Shown here in pieces: positions 1-12,944 of a DNA stretch of 64,000 bases. The translations under genes and the position numbers were made by a program. Within the stretch, counting starts at the first letter, position 1; each line of letters begins with the position of its first letter. The notes beneath the pieces were generated by a model. That model was not told the origin of the DNA. It saw only the letters and a program-made list of their open reading frames with translations, and did no database searches. The DNA comes from Steinernema hermaphroditum (taxonomy: Eukaryota > Nematoda > Chromadorea > Rhabditida > Steinernematidae). The stretch is taken from positions 16,182,001 to 16,246,000 of the forward strand of contig CM059621.1 of assembly GCA_030435675.1 (NCBI GenBank), read 5' to 3'.

Positions 1-784
1 TCAAAAGTGTGAAAGATTCTTCTTCATCAGAAGACAGATCCGACACCATCCTTTTCAGTACCTTGGACGACGCAAACATCATGTTATTTTCCTGCTGGGA
101 TTCTCTCAAAGTGGCCGAACCGATGTCGGTCAGTCGGTCAAAAAAAAAATCAAATTCAAAAATTGAAAATCGAAAAAACGTCAACTCAGTGTCTACAAGT
201 AGATTCAAACACGGAGAAGGATACAATTGATGCGCTTTGAACCCAGTGAACATCGAAAATCAGGGAAACCCGAACCCGGCAACCTTGTTTCTTAAGTATA
301 CATTTGATCACTTGGAAATGGAAAGTGAGAAATGAATGTCATCTCAGCGAGAAAGGGTATCGCTTCTTTCTTAACGGACGCATATTTTTCTTTGAGCGGC
401 TAATTTTCTGTAAACAGTATGTGTACTCACTTTGGCCTACCGTTTCTCATCGATCGTACCACTAAATGTTTGACCGCTCCTTTGTAGCCCGTTCAAGATT
501 CTACAAAAATAGTCAACGAAGCTGTTTCCAACCAACAACGTAATGTTGTCCGCTTTAACAAACTGTTTTTTAAACAGCCACCGTTTGTGAAGCAAAATAA
601 TATGCCTGGGTTAAACTAGTCCGCCAAATAAACGAGGCTCATGCTACTACCTTTCCTGACTAGTTGTAATTATACAAAACCACATGTAAACAACCGGAAT
701 ACATGTTATAATACAAACATTGCCGATACTACATAATGCACTACAATGAAAGAAAACGGTTTTCCACATTTCCACGTACACAAT
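1..784. other. No gene seen
   Basis: AT-rich DNA. A 73-codon open frame near the left edge has a biased, low-complexity composition and no splice-site context, so I do not call it a gene. Two CAAAAAT heptamers lie on the + strand (near 150 and 505). Confidence 0.5.
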
Positions 785-1360
785 AAGCGTTGGCAACGAG
801 GGCTAGAGCCGCGGTGCTTCCACGGCCAGCCTCATTTCCCATTTGCCCACTCTCGCTTCTGTCCTTTCGTCGACGCGACGTCACTCATCCGATGAATATT
901 TCACGCGCCTTAATTGCTCTTCAGGGGAAAACAAGAAGTGCCCCGTGCGATGGGAGAATATCCATTTTTTAGAATTTTTAATAAGAGGAATGGGAACGTG
1001 CCGGCTTAGCGCTTCCAAGCGGTGCCGTGGGGTCGACGACAAAACGACCGTAAATTTATCAAAAAATCTCGTTTCATCGCCTAAAACATCGCCAAAATCG
1101 ATTCCATTAGGGACGATTAAAGAAGTTAGCCACGTCGGCTGGAAGTCGCTTCGGCGTCGTAGAGTGGATTAAAAGGTGCGACATGCAGCAGCAGGAGCAG
1201 GCTCGGACAGACGCACGTCACTCGTGTCACGCGAACGGAGACGACGAAATGAAGCCGGGAATTAATTTAGTGGCACATCGGGCGTGAAATCGGCAGGCGC
1301 GCGAGCGGTGCGCGAGACGGATTGATTGGTATTGGCCGACAAGGTGCTGACGTCGCCGGG
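785..1360. promoter_or_regulatory. GC-rich non-coding island
   Basis: About 575 bp that is clearly richer in G+C and CpG than its flanks, with no convincing exon on either strand. It contains homeodomain-like cores (TTAATTG near 910) and ATTGATTGG near 1320. Islands of this type recur through the two gene-poor flanks. A cis-regulatory element is an inference; a non-coding RNA promoter or a decayed exon are alternatives. Confidence 0.3.
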
Positions 1361-1889
1361 AACAATGCCTTGAGTAGTGTACTTGGGATGTGGGATTTCG
1401 ATGGTGTTTATGTGAAGAGAACATTTCTTGCTGGAAAGAGGAAGAAAAGCTGTTTTGTGAATAGTGACTGTATCGAACATAACCACTACCCATTCGAACA
1501 AAAAAAACATGGAAAGGGAACGAAGAACAGTTTTTTCAAAAATTGCTTACGGAAAATTGACGTTTTCATGAAGATAAACACTACTTGTAAATCTCAGTTC
1601 AAGATCCCGTTTACGAAAACTTCCCAAAGATTAATAATATTGATACAGTGGAGGGTATTTTGCTCTTGGAGAACGTTCCTTTGAGCAAAAATTGAGTTTG
1701 AATCAAACTGCCATTGACTATAGACACAAAACAAATAACCAACAAATAAACAGCTTACAACAGCTTCACAAAAAGTGTCAGCCTCAGAATGCTTCTCACA
1801 AATTGTTCTTTGTCTTCCAAAATATTCACTAATGATAGACCCCGAAAAATATGATGTACCAGTGAAATATGGCAAAGTGTAAAGAAAAA

Positions 1890-2085
1890 AAAAAGAATAT
1901 TGGGACACCAGGAAGCCGTAGTCCGACCGTAGCTGACAACAAGATGTACGAAGCTAGGAAATTCGACGTGTCAGAAGTCACACTGAAGGTTGTCGACGCT
2001 CTGAGGATCTTTTGGACCAAGGACCTGTCTTTTACCGAAGCAGATGCGAACTCCGAAGCCGTTACTGTATCCCAGACGCCCTGAA
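1890..2085. repeat. Dispersed repeat, family R1 (copy 1)
   Basis: The stretch starting 'attgggacacc' and continuing through 'gctgacaacaagatgt' matches 56140-56200 with scattered substitutions. The following 'cagacgccctg' resembles 56250. The family also appears at 6120-6335. Degenerate copies of one interspersed element; class unknown, a LINE or SINE 3' part is possible. Confidence 0.6.
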
Positions 2086-2519
2086 AAGTGGAATATTTAC
2101 CACCATTTGAATCCTACTTAACGAAACCTAGTTCTGCTGGCTAACTTTTACGATTGAAAGGAAAAGACTACGCAGAGTGATTACAAAAATAATTTTATTG
2201 GAAACTCCTGTAACAAAACGTGCAAAACTCACGTTGTCATGCTGAGAAATGCGTAAAGAACTAGGTACTTACAATCATTTATCGGCTAGAATAAGAATTA
2301 AAACAAGGAAGGAACAAAGCCAAGTTTTTATAAACATATAACTGCCAAAAACAACCTCACAAGCGTGAACACATAACAAGAACGTGAAAGAGACCGCCGA
2401 AAAATAAGAACGAAATAAAACGATTCAACGATTCCCAGATGCCCGTGAAGTTAAGTTTGATGAACAACACTTAGGCAGTCATATTTTCGTAATTTATTTT
2501 CGATAGAATTATATGTGTC

Positions 2520-2792
2520 TCAAAAAAGGAATGCCATAATATACGGAACAATAAGTGTGGTGATGATGGATAGGAAGATGGTAATGAAATAGTGAACAGC
2601 ACGGTTTCCATGATCCCGAACCTTCACTGTTCCGTCATAAGCTGCACTTCGGGGCATATTGATGAAGATGATGCACGAAAGACTGTCATTTTGGGACTCT
2701 CGCCATGCCGAACTCTGATTAACAGCGATCACTGCAAGGCTATTCCACCGCTAGCCCACCGCAGAGATACAGATTTCCATTTCTCTTTCCAT
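2520..2792 (-). CDS. Possible small tail-anchored protein (two exons)
   Basis: Tentative gene. Exon 1 is 2760-2792 and exon 2 is 2520-2714, separated by a 45-nt GT..CAG intron that keeps the frame, giving about 75 residues. The protein ends in one long hydrophobic stretch (contains FITIFLSIITTLIV) just before the stop, as in tail-anchored membrane proteins. A canonical AATAAA lies 22 nt past the stop at 2493-2498 on the minus strand, which favours a real 3' end. Against it: there is no trans-splice acceptor upstream of the start, the N-terminus is odd and no family is recognised. It may be the last exon(s) of a longer gene. Confidence 0.35.
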
Positions 2793-3312
2793 TCGATAAA
2801 AAAAAAACGATAAAAAGCAAAAAATGCCCCAAATTCGTAAGATCTTTTCTCGATGTACGCCTTTAAGGACAGTGATCTCGACGAGTGCGGACTCGATTGG
2901 ATTATGAGCATCGAGTCGGGACTCGAGTTCAAACAAGTCCGTCTCTATCCACTTTGAGGTATAAATGAACGACTACGGAACACTTTTCCGTTTCACTCGA
3001 CATTCTATCGATCGCATGTAATACTGTTCTGTTCTGCACAACGCCATTGATTCGGGAAAATAAGTTTAAGGCAGTCACTAATTTATACAAACATTTGAAA
3101 GCTTCCCCACTATTCAAAAATATAAATAAGTGCGCTGCATATCATTGTAACCCAATACACAAGCTAGACTGGATAAACTGCAAAAAAACGAAACAAAAAG
3201 CAGAAAGAACAAAAACTCGAGACAGGTCTCGATGCGTTTTCCCTGAAAATTACTGTAGGCAACGCTCAAGAGATAACACGCCTCGTGACAAAATAGCGGT
3301 TGCCTTTTTAGG

Positions 3313-3604
3313 ATGAAACAATCGGCGGAGCGCAGCGAATACTGCGGCAAAAGAAGAAGCCGAATCTACGACATCTACCGGAACGGTTCAAACAAAGAGC
3401 TCAGAGAGATCGTGTCGGGACTGGGACCTACGAAAGGGGCACTTCAGATAGAAGTTTTGAATGTGATTTCTGAGATCATCCAAACGTAAGCAAAAAGGGA
3501 AGAAACTGGTAATGACAGGTCTGAATTTCTGAATGGTTTCCAGACTTTTCGAGATAATTAAGTTCATTACCGAGAACCTTATATATCGTAAACTTCACCT
3601 ATAA
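3313..3604 (+). CDS. Possible small two-exon gene with a helix-hairpin-helix-like stretch
   Basis: Tentative. An acceptor (ctttttag, ending 3311) sits one base before the ATG. Exon 1 is 3313-3485, ends at a GTAAGC donor, and joins in frame to exon 2 (3544-3604) across a 58-nt intron, giving 77 residues. Codon use in exon 1 looks coding. The segment LREIVSGLGPTKGALQI resembles a helix-hairpin-helix DNA-binding motif, but this is a loose resemblance. Part of the intron ('gtctgaatttctgaatgg') recurs at 61870, so the area also carries repeat material. It could be the 3' end of a larger, decayed gene. Confidence 0.3.
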
Positions 3605-5699
3605 TTTAGTACACTTCCCCGGTAATTCCCCTCCCTCGAGGCGTCACACCATGTCTGCGCAATTTATGTAAATCAAAAATAGAACATCTACAGACATTCG
3701 TCTTCAAAACATCCCGTTGAATATAGAAAATTTTACTAAAAAATTCTTCCAAGACAATGTCTAACAATGTGTACCAAACAAAAAATTTAAAGATCCGATA
3801 TTGGCATAAAAAATGAAGAAAATAAACCATTAAAAATGGACGTATGCATAGAAGGACAACACCATCAAACAAAAGACCACCAGAAAAACGTCTTTTTTCT
3901 TTTTTTTTTGGTCTTTTTTTTTGTCGGTCTTTAAAAATGGCGTTTTTCGGTGTTTTCACGTAATTGCATAGAAGATGGAAGGTGAAAGGGGTGTGGACGA
4001 TCGCCCAATGGAGACCCCCTTAAGATGAGACACACGTGGCGAGCGAGAAACTGCATCAATGGTCGGAAACGCGAATCGTAATAATTTTGAATCGGGCTAA
4101 ACAGTTCGAGAAAATAGAAAAAACGAGAAGAACACGTGGTGTTCCTGGTATACCCCGCATAAATCAATATCCCAACGTGAGACATTCAGCACTGAGACAC
4201 TAATGGTGCACGCTTTCCGGCTTAATGGAGCAGGAACGTAACTCCCACGCAGAAATGAATCAGTGTCCTGCAGGACAGCCACACCAGGAGTACTTTGAGT
4301 TGCAGGTTTGCTCCTTTTTTGTTCGGTGAAGGGAAGTTAACTCCCAAGAGGGGTTGATTAGGGCTCACAAATTTGCTTTTTAGGACAGAAGTGGAAGGAC
4401 AGTCGAATCCTAAAAATGTAGGAAAATCGTCTTGTTCAGAACGTGACCGCTCGCGGACGTTACAGAAGTCCTGCAAAAATAAAATCGTACTGGGAGTTCT
4501 AGAACACAAAAATAAAATAATTGTGAGAATAGTAAAGACATAAAATCTTTTTCCTTTGGTCCAAAAACCGGATTATTTGATTGCTCTTGACAGTGAGATG
4601 ACGACAGAAATGTACCGACGACCAAAAACTTGGCAAGAAGTCAATCCGCCGCCCACCATCAAGCTCCATAAAAAATAAATGTGTGTCGTTAGACCTTCCT
4701 AAACCACACTTTTCCAATATTCCGTTTTCCTCCTTTTAATACAGTTCAGCTTTTTGAGAGAAAAAGCCAAAAAGCAAAAATTTACAGTCAATATTATAGG
4801 AAATCATTGAAATCACAATATCAAACACGCAATAAATAAGCATGAATTGAAGTTAGCTTTGGCTCTGAAATGATTCACATCGAACGTGAAAACCTTTCTT
4901 GACGCAAAAATAATATATTTCATTGACGCATGCAGATTGTATAGACGCCATCGTATACCTTCAAAAATTCAACAACACGTTCTCGGAATACATCACTTAT
5001 CCAGTAACTCGAACGCCTAGTAGATTTCGCTTTCGTCTTTCCCCTAATGCCGCGATTCCTGAACGCTCTACCCGAAGATGTGGCCTGGTTGTGTGCAAAA
5101 AGTGTATGTGGCTTTGTGAAAGCTTATCTAGACCTGGCGTCGCTCTTCTCTCTTTCCATTATAAATCTTGAGGACCACACGCGCGCTGACCGAACGAGTC
5201 ACCTCTGCACCCTTTGCATGGAGTCCGAGTTCAACTCGTAGTCCAAATGGAGTAGGAGCCGGGTCTCGGAACGATTACCATCACGGGCAAGTTGTATCTT
5301 ATTCTGCAATTACGAAAACGACGATCAAAATGTAAGAGCAACAAGCTGGCCTGGTGGTCCCGTCACGAACATCCTGAGGGCAGCGAAACGGCGTGGGCTG
5401 CATTAATTCAACTCCACACAGTCTGTGTGTGTCAAAGCCTGGAATCCAGACAGTCTGGGTTGCAGCCGACACCTCGGACAGCCCTGGATGAGGTACTACA
5501 GGAGTATACACCTTAATAAATAAATAAGCGTTATAGACAGCTTCAGCAGTCAGACGTTCGTTCTCACATTTTCAACAACGTCTTAATCCGTAGTGATTTA
5601 ATTTTCTTCGCGCCAAACACTTTTTGCCAAACAGGCATACACAAAAAATACTCAATTATCGGCTGCCCTTGAATAATTACTCAATTTCCACAACGACCA
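3605..5699. other. No gene seen; repeat-like 3' tail at 5380-5525
   Basis: AT-rich with a T-tract cluster near 3895-3925. Around 5380-5525 a GC-richer stretch ends in 'ttaataaataaataagc', the kind of short A-rich tandem tail left by non-LTR retrotransposons; this assignment is weak. Open frames here lack splice context. Confidence 0.4.
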
Positions 5700-5890
5700 A
5701 TCCACTATGCATTCTTCAAGACGCCACCTAATTGCATCCAGCCCATTGCCGCCTCCACCCGTCCAAACTTTGGTCCCCGACGCATTCTTTGTTTTATTCA
5801 ATTTGGCGTCTTCGCTGGAGACGCATTTAGAGACCGAAAGAGGGTTTGGGTCGCGCCTGGAGGGGAACGGCGCGCTGACAAAGACAAATG
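5700..5890. promoter_or_regulatory. GC-rich non-coding island
   Basis: Short GC-rich stretch with 'cctaattgcatc' at its left edge and 'tcgcgcctggaggggaacgg' at its right. No exon structure. Same class as the islands at 785-1360 and 9780-10330; regulatory role inferred only. Confidence 0.22.
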
Positions 5891-6119
5891 CAGTTGGACG
5901 ATATTGAATTATTCCAAACTTTGTTATGTGAATTCTCTATTTTTGTGGTTTCTGGAGGCTTTAGAGTTGCTTACGTCAGCGTTGGTAGAGAAAGCCCTAC
6001 AAGAAATGGTCGTGTGTGAGGCATATGGATGCTGACTACATGGAATTACATAGGATGTAACTAAACTTTTATGACCTCGGATTGCATCTTTAAATACACA
6101 AGTATATTCTTTTCATTCT

Positions 6120-6335
6120 CTGGAATTATCGTCACACCCGCGAAGAAGATGTTCCGCTACCGTATCCGAAGGTTTTCCGATACCCAGAAGCCCCATGAAG
6201 CTCTCCGCCAACCACCGGTTCGACATCTACGCCGCGCCAGGGATGAAGTAGTCTGCCAGACATCCTCTGTTTGTCTATTTTTCGGTGTCCTGCAAGGCGC
6301 AAAGCCTTTGATTCGGGAAATAAAGTAAGTAAAGT
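6120..6335. repeat. Dispersed repeat, family R1 (copy 2, 3' part)
   Basis: 'catcctctgtttgtctat', then a variant of 'ttcggtgtc', 'gcaaggcg' and a terminal 'aaataaa' run match 56325-56390 at roughly 80-90%. The A-rich ending is compatible with a retroposed 3' end. Confidence 0.65.
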
Positions 6336-6639
6336 AGCTACTTAGAATTAAACCCTTTAAGGTTGCTATCTAAAAGAGCTGCACGAATGGAGAGAGGACC
6401 TATCAAAGACCACGAGTTTCGTACTCAAAAATTCTCATATAAATTCGTACAGACCGTACTCTTGAAAACAAATATATAACGGATCCATGAGTTCATTTTT
6501 ACTTTGCAGAAATAGAAGCCAAATGTTGAAAAAGTCACATTTCAGGAATGGTGCCTGAGACGTCACATTTTCAAGTTGACCCCCAGAATGGCTTTCCATT
6601 TTGAGCTGAAAGATTTCTGTTTGTATATTCTTATCTCAC

Positions 6640-7200
6640 CCTTCATCTGTGCTCATCTATAAATGATGACATCAGAGGAGACCACTCAGAGGTCGAAAAT
6701 GGGACTAAAATATTTTTCGACCCCAAACCCCTTGTGTTCTGTGAACGAGCGATCCGGCACAAGAAGTGGGCTGCAGTTGTTCAGTCAAACGATGAATACC
6801 GTGAAGTGAAATGGTTGAAACAATATAACTGAGAAATCATTACAAAAGTGGCCCAATTTCAATGCCCTAACCAAATATATTATCCTTTTTCCATTGTCCA
6901 CTTTCCTTCATATTACAACCTATATTTCTAACGATTAAATCTTGTTCAAGTCATTTTTTTAAGTCCACCAGTCAAAAATTACTAATGTGGTTGAGGAAAT
7001 TACAAGACAACAATAGGACCGCCGATAATTTTTTCAAAAATCTGCAAAAATGTGTTTCAAAAATTTGAAAATCCGCCTTGGTGAAGACATGGAATCACTA
7101 CAGATAATTTTCAACGACTTCCATATATTAGAGCGCTCTCTTAGCTCTATATTACTGTACTGTCATCTGCGTTTGGCTACAAATGACGACATCAGAGGTG
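6640..7200. repeat. Degenerate local duplication and dispersed repeat, family R2
   Basis: 'aaatgatgacatcagagg' (6662) recurs as 'aaatgacgacatcagagg' (7181). The segment 6890-7110 matches 44810-45050 in the LIN-18 intron ('ctaacgattaaatcttgtt', then 'agtccacc.gtcaaaaa', then 'atgcaaaaatg' in both). No coding content. Confidence 0.6.
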
Positions 7201-8944
7201 TCATATCGTAGTTTATCGCACCGTGAGCAAAAATAACGTTGAAGTTACAAATTTCCAAAAATACAGAATTTGCGTTATCCAGGTTCTATGAGCAAAAATA
7301 AAACAAATTTCACATTAAATACTTATACAAATATACAAAATAAATAAGAAAAATACCGAATACTTGAGAAATTACCCAAAAAGTCGCACCCTTCCCGACC
7401 GAGCAAGGTTGTACGTTCGGGCTGTTGGAGGGTTGTTGTAGGCTACAACAGACCTCCATTTTAGGCGTCATTTTCAGTGTAACAACCAAATAGAAATGAA
7501 AATAAACAATGCGATATCGGAGAACAAAAGATATCATTTTATTTTTTCAAGAATCCATGTGAATTCGTGTGCCAGTTTCAATGCATTACAGTGCCAGGCA
7601 ACCAAGAAGAGTCACTTGAATAAACACGCACGTACCGTCACAAAAATATAAAATAAGCCGAATATTTTCATTTAGTGGAGTTTAGAACGATTCGAGGAAG
7701 GGACCAACTAAGAGGATGTACGAGCTCAATGTAGAGCGCTGGTGGAGAAAATAGCTCGTCTACAACAGGAATAATCGCAGCGAATCGGCATTTAGAGTCG
7801 CCAGGAAGTATAAGCTAAATCAAACAAGAGCGAAGTCGTTGCAACGCGCATTGACGGCTTCGCGCACTTCGAATTGGGCTCCGCATTTGCAAAATGACTA
7901 ACAAAAACAGACTTACAAGGCTCGACTCACTTGCAACCCGAAAGTTTCTTTGGCGCAAAACAGTCTTAGACCCCATCTAAACCTGTTTCCTGACAATAGA
8001 ATTATCAGAGTTCACTTAAGCCCCAGTTTAAAACAATAGATCACGGTAGCGTGAACTTATTCTTCAGTAAGCAGGCAATCCGGAGGAACAAAAATGCTAT
8101 ATCCATACAAATAATTCTGTCCTTGAACCATCTGTTGGGCCTTACCAAGTTAGCGGTACACAACCCCACATCTTCCCAATCCTACAGTAATCTCATCAAA
8201 TCACCTGCTATAAGCACCTGCCCGTCGACTTAAAATGGCAAAAACACGGAGGTCCAATGTTAGCGGTGCTTCAGAATCAAGTTTATTTCCCTCCTAATAG
8301 ATCTACAGCGGCACACAAGCACCACAAAAAATGCCTAGGCCTCAGAAGGAACGTCAAATCGAAGGAGGATAAATAAAATTAGAAGTGTATATACATGCAG
8401 CTGACAGGTCATTCAGTTAAATCATCAAAAATGCTACGCGCCGGTCAGTGTGAATCCAGTGCCAAAACAATAGGCCTCGGTGAGTGTTTGAACTTGCTCA
8501 CAAAAGAAATTTCCCTCCCTCAATCTGGAAATTGAAGGGCATAAAGCCGTTTCAAAGTTTCTCTGCACAAAAAAACGATGGTCAGTTCAATGGCGGTAAA
8601 ACCAAAAATTGAAGGAAGGATTCGCTCCAGGGTCTCGAAAACTGCAGGACGGATCCTCTACCGACTTCTACGTCAACTTTTATGACAACAACACACGAAG
8701 ACTCTAACAACAAGAAGGTGTTCTCACAAAAATGGTCTTTTATTTGTGTCCCAAGTGGTCGCCCAATCTTTCCCTCGCTAACAAAACTACAAAGCTGCCT
8801 GGCACAAGAAAAGTTTTAGTCGCTTTTCGCTATTAGAGCTCACGTGTATGTAGATCTGGCCAGCATTAAAACCCTAAAAGGTTCAAAAATTTGCTGGTCC
8901 AAAATCAAGTGAGAACGCCATTAAAAAATCATTATCATTCTTAA
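7201..8944. other. No gene seen
   Basis: AT-rich intergenic DNA dense in + strand CAAAAAT (about eight copies). Short open frames only, none with plausible splice borders. Confidence 0.45.
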
Positions 8945-9075
8945 CAGCTCACAAGGAAGGCTCCCAACTGTCCCACGCCGATTCAGCTGGAAGATAGGCA
9001 TGACAGAGGGTACCAATGCCTGATAGGTTTCATCGTTGAAGGCCGGGTTTAAGCTATATTTCATAGTTGATTATG
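8945..9075. repeat. Solo arm of fold-back family P
   Basis: Contains 'ctgtcccacgccgatt', then 'cctgataggttt' and 'gggtttaagctat', matching both arms of the fold-back element at 14229-14903 in the same order. Here only one arm is present. Confidence 0.65.
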
Positions 9076-9779
9076 CCAATTATAAGGTCTCTTGCCGCAA
9101 TGTATCGGATACCGCAGAAAATACGGTAGACTTGTTAGTTTTTTGTCGTTCTTTGAACACTTCGTTTTTCGAATTTAGTACCACAATTGACATTTCAAAC
9201 TCGTTCTGTTAACATAGAAAAACGGTAAAAACCTTACCTTCTCCTTGGACCTCTCCTTGTCAGCTTCAGTTCGGATTAGTAGGAGTCGGACTAATGCCGC
9301 AAATATCAAAAATAGGAACTGAATGATCTTGAGTGAATGAACACATTTTGACAGTGTAGAGATCAAAAATGATGGAGGTGTCTATGACCTCTGTAGCGGT
9401 ATAGCCTTCTAGATGAATATTTAAATATAAAAAAACTGCCTATGACAGAAAGATTATGGCTCGTACCAATCCTTAAGCTGATCCCTCCTCACCTACAGAA
9501 TCGTATGGGTTTCTACACAATTCGCGGGTGTACAGGAAGTGTTATTTAATTACAAGTAGTTACCTTATTTCCCGAGACAAATTAAAAACCTATCGTACGA
9601 CAGACAAAACATCAGTGTTTGCCTCACTCTCTCCCACACCCATAACCATAAATTCCCAAAGACTCCGCAAAAAAAACTTTCCCAAACAAGGACAAACACA
9701 TTCGCAGGGTTGCAGATCGAAAATATGAATTCCCAGATGTTGGAACAAACGCGCCAAAAGTTACAAATTACAGTTTAGA
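9076..9779. other. No gene seen
   Basis: AT-rich intergenic DNA with no supported exons. Confidence 0.45.
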
Positions 9780-10330
9780 ATCCCGAGGGACCACTCGACG
9801 GCAAGCGCGGCGCCCCCAAGGCAGCGCCATACATAATCCAGAACCACTCATCCGCACGTGTTTATACACCCGTCGAGACAGAAGGGTCCCGCCGCGAACG
9901 TTCGTTAAGACACACACATGCGCACGGGGATTCATTATTTCGGCTCGGATTCATTCGCGCACACCGATGAGTCAGATGGCGGCGGCGGCGAAGACGGCGA
10001 CGTCGCTCCAATCCGCCGCGCGCCCGCGCGACAAATATAAATTGTTTCCTTCCCCCCGTCGACAGCCGCCGTAGAGGTTGTTTTTCCCGCTTCCCCTCCT
10101 CTTCTGTTGCCTCCGCGCGGCCACCCACCAAAATTGGGTGCAAGCTGCGCCGCTGCGGCTGCCTATGGTGGCGGTGATTGACAACGCTGCCCAGCGGCGG
10201 ACGGATGACCAGCGGTTTTTGGTCGGTCGACAGAATTCGGGTGCCGAAACAATGCCGCCGTGATTGGCGCGGAGAAGAGGTGCCTGATGCTAATGGAGGT
10301 GAACAGGTGCACGGAGGCTGGCTAATGAAT
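9780..10330. promoter_or_regulatory. Large GC-rich non-coding island
   Basis: The strongest GC/CpG-rich island of the left flank, containing a GGC-repeat run near 9975, 'gccgccgcgcgcccgcgcg' near 10010 and a TATA-like 'acaaatataaattg' near 10030. Open frames cross it on both strands but show only arginine/glycine-rich products of GC repeats and no splice structure. It could be a promoter or enhancer of a neighbouring gene outside the window; that is inference. Confidence 0.33.
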
Positions 10331-10956
10331 TTCGATTTGGTTCAGGCGTTGTCACGCGGCAAAAGGACACGTGACGCGTAAAAACAATTCGAGAAAGTGT
10401 TGTACTACGACGCTAAGTGTGTACTTTTCGGACGGGGACACATGTATCAGTCAGGAAATGCCGGGGGAGTATTTAGTCAATCCACAAAAATTGTGAAGCA
10501 CACAAAGTGGGGAAAGCTGTGGATCTATTGGGTTGATACGTTGCAATGGGGTCACCATAAATATGGTCTAAAATCAGGGTGTTAGGCTAGCTTCGGTCAG
10601 GTCGTCACATTCTCATAGCCACTTAATTCTCCTCGTAGAAAATGCATTATGTTATGCATGCCTACCTCTTACACCGGAACAATCAATTACATGAGCCAAT
10701 TCGCAATGAGTTCAGATAGCACTCATTCACTACTAGGTTGTTCCAAAAGTGCAAAAGGAAACTTTGCCTCGATTCCTTTTGGGTTGCTCTGGACATACTA
10801 CGAAATCTACCGTAATCCGGCTCTGTCGTCATCGCTCAACTTTTATGACCAGATTCTTATCCTTTACATCATTTCTATCAGAAATGTCTGTAGACCAAAT
10901 CAAATCAAATCGTTTCTGACTGCTTTTAATGTATGCCTGCATTAACAACGCAAACT

Positions 10957-11007
10957 AGGGATGCGCCGGAACGAAAAAAAACCGGTACCGGAACCGGGTG
11001 CATCCCT
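10957..11007. mobile_element. 51-bp micro-MITE with target-site duplication
   Basis: A tiny palindromic insertion: left end 'agggatgcgcc', right end 'ggtgcatccct', with a 'ccggtaccgg' centre. It is flanked on both sides by the identical 10-mer aacgcaaact (10947-10956 and 11008-11017). The ends and an 8-10 bp duplication suit a hAT-type non-autonomous element, but no transposase is present. Confidence 0.7.
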
Positions 11008-11017
11008 AACGCAAACT

Positions 11018-12944
11018 AATGGAAATCGCAGCTTTACCGCTGGGACTATATAGCTTCTTAAGTGCGCAGCGTAAAACCGATTTAAAGTCAAATACAGCAT
11101 GTAAAAGAACGATACGCTCTCCACAAAAATGTATATAGCATGCCACTCTGAAAAGCAGGAGAAAATTTGTATGAAAGATATTACGGAAAAGTGTCCGGGT
11201 CTTCTGGGACAACCCGGTATGTCTCTGAGACCACATTACCATTGGCCACTGATGGTCCCCCTGACAGAGAAACTGCATTTTAGCCCAGAGCAGCTCAGAA
11301 GTTAGGAAATTACCGCCAAATCTATGGTCTTACCCTTTGTGTGCCCAGCGATCGACAATCTGGAGAACTTGGAAAATAATTTGTAGAACAAGTCTGAAAG
11401 AATTTGTGTTATTTACGAAGCGTCCCAGGTAGACACTTACAGTGAAAAATAAATTTCGAAATCCAATATTTGCCCTATCCTTAGCGCAATTGATTCGAAA
11501 TAAAGTCAAGGTTAGCGAATGATTTTGGAGAACAAATCTTAACACGGTTGAGCTTTCAGGAGACACGTTTTGTTTTCACAAGACTATAGTGTTCACATGC
11601 TCCTAAATTATATCTGATATTTTAGTCCGGGTAAGAAAGATGTCTTGATAGTAGCATAAGACGGATCGACCTACAGGGTGGCTCGGAAGCGAGGTTTCTG
11701 GCAGATGTAACATAATTTTGTCCTTTTCAATTTCAATTGTCCAGACCCCCAACATTTCTCTGAATTATTCTCAAAATCGCTCTCGGAGTAAAAGCATACT
11801 TGAACAAAGCCGATGTCAATGCGTTCACACAAACTGACCGCCAGTCCCGCCTGAAGGCCTACTGTATCAGAGGCGTTTAAAAGAAGAGTTTGCCGCCTTT
11901 AATTTCGAGTTTATTCTCTCGAATCACCGGCTCTAGATGATTGGAGGCACGGCGAAAAGAATCGCTCGCGGAAGAACTGAAAAACTGAAAGAAGAACTGA
12001 GAAATAAGAACAAGTGTCCTTTAATTTCTAAGCGAATTCAAAAATTATTACACTCTCACAGGCCAAGACGTTACCACCAATTTGCTATGACGTCTTGGAG
12101 TGGTCTATCCCGTACGTTTAAGATGTACTTTGTAATGGCTAACGTATTTGCCTTCGGCTGAGTCTCCGGGGTTGATCCAACAAAGAGATCTACGACACAC
12201 GAAATCAGTATCGCCTAAAATTTTCCACCATTTCTGCTCCAACACGATCTATACAAAAATATATTTCTTAAAGAAATCTGCGTCATTATAAGTTTACTAC
12301 AACTACGTTGTAGTATATGGCACATTAATGTTCAAATACAGGAATATCTGAATCGCCAAAATCTTTGTTTTGACTGAGATGGAATCGTGCAGATCAGAAG
12401 ACGGCCATGTTCACTCTACCGCGGCGCCTCGCCTGGTTTCTTCGTCTTACCGACGCCCGCGCAAACCAATGGAAAGAAATCTAAAATGTCAAAAATTTTA
12501 TTCGAATTATGCAGATGTAGAGGATCAAACGAAGAACTGCTTTCAAGTCTGATCTACATATTGCTTCTAAGGGAAGCTTTCGGAGGGTGTAGTAGAAGAG
12601 CACGAAGACACCAATAGTCAGGAGAGTTTAACAGTCAAGGGCAATATTGGTGGGGATGTGTCGTATGGCATTGTATTCACGACAAACTTTAGTGAAGGGT
12701 TTGCAAAACATAAGTCGTCAATATGCTGTGGATCGATGTTACCTGATTGTAGAGTGAAAAAAAATCAAAAAACGACCTACGACCCTATGACTTTCCCCTA
12801 CGACCAAGGTTCTAATTTCTTTCCCCTACCGCTCTAAAGCAAGCCGACCAGAAATGTGGGCTGAAGATTTCTTGGAGCGGAATTTCCAGTTTTCGCCGAA
12901 GCTGTAGTTGCTATTCAATAGACGGACACCGAGAAATCGATCTC
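11018..12944. other. No gene seen
   Basis: Mostly AT-rich. A short GC-richer patch at 12370-12470 carries overlapping open frames but no consistent exon borders. 'ctacagggtggc' at 11671 resembles the terminal sequence of the mariner-type element at 35569 and may be a fragment of one. Confidence 0.4.

Noticed and set aside
9862..10263. Arg/Gly-rich frames in the GC island
   Set aside because: Composition artefact of GC repeats; overlapping on both strands and without splice sites.
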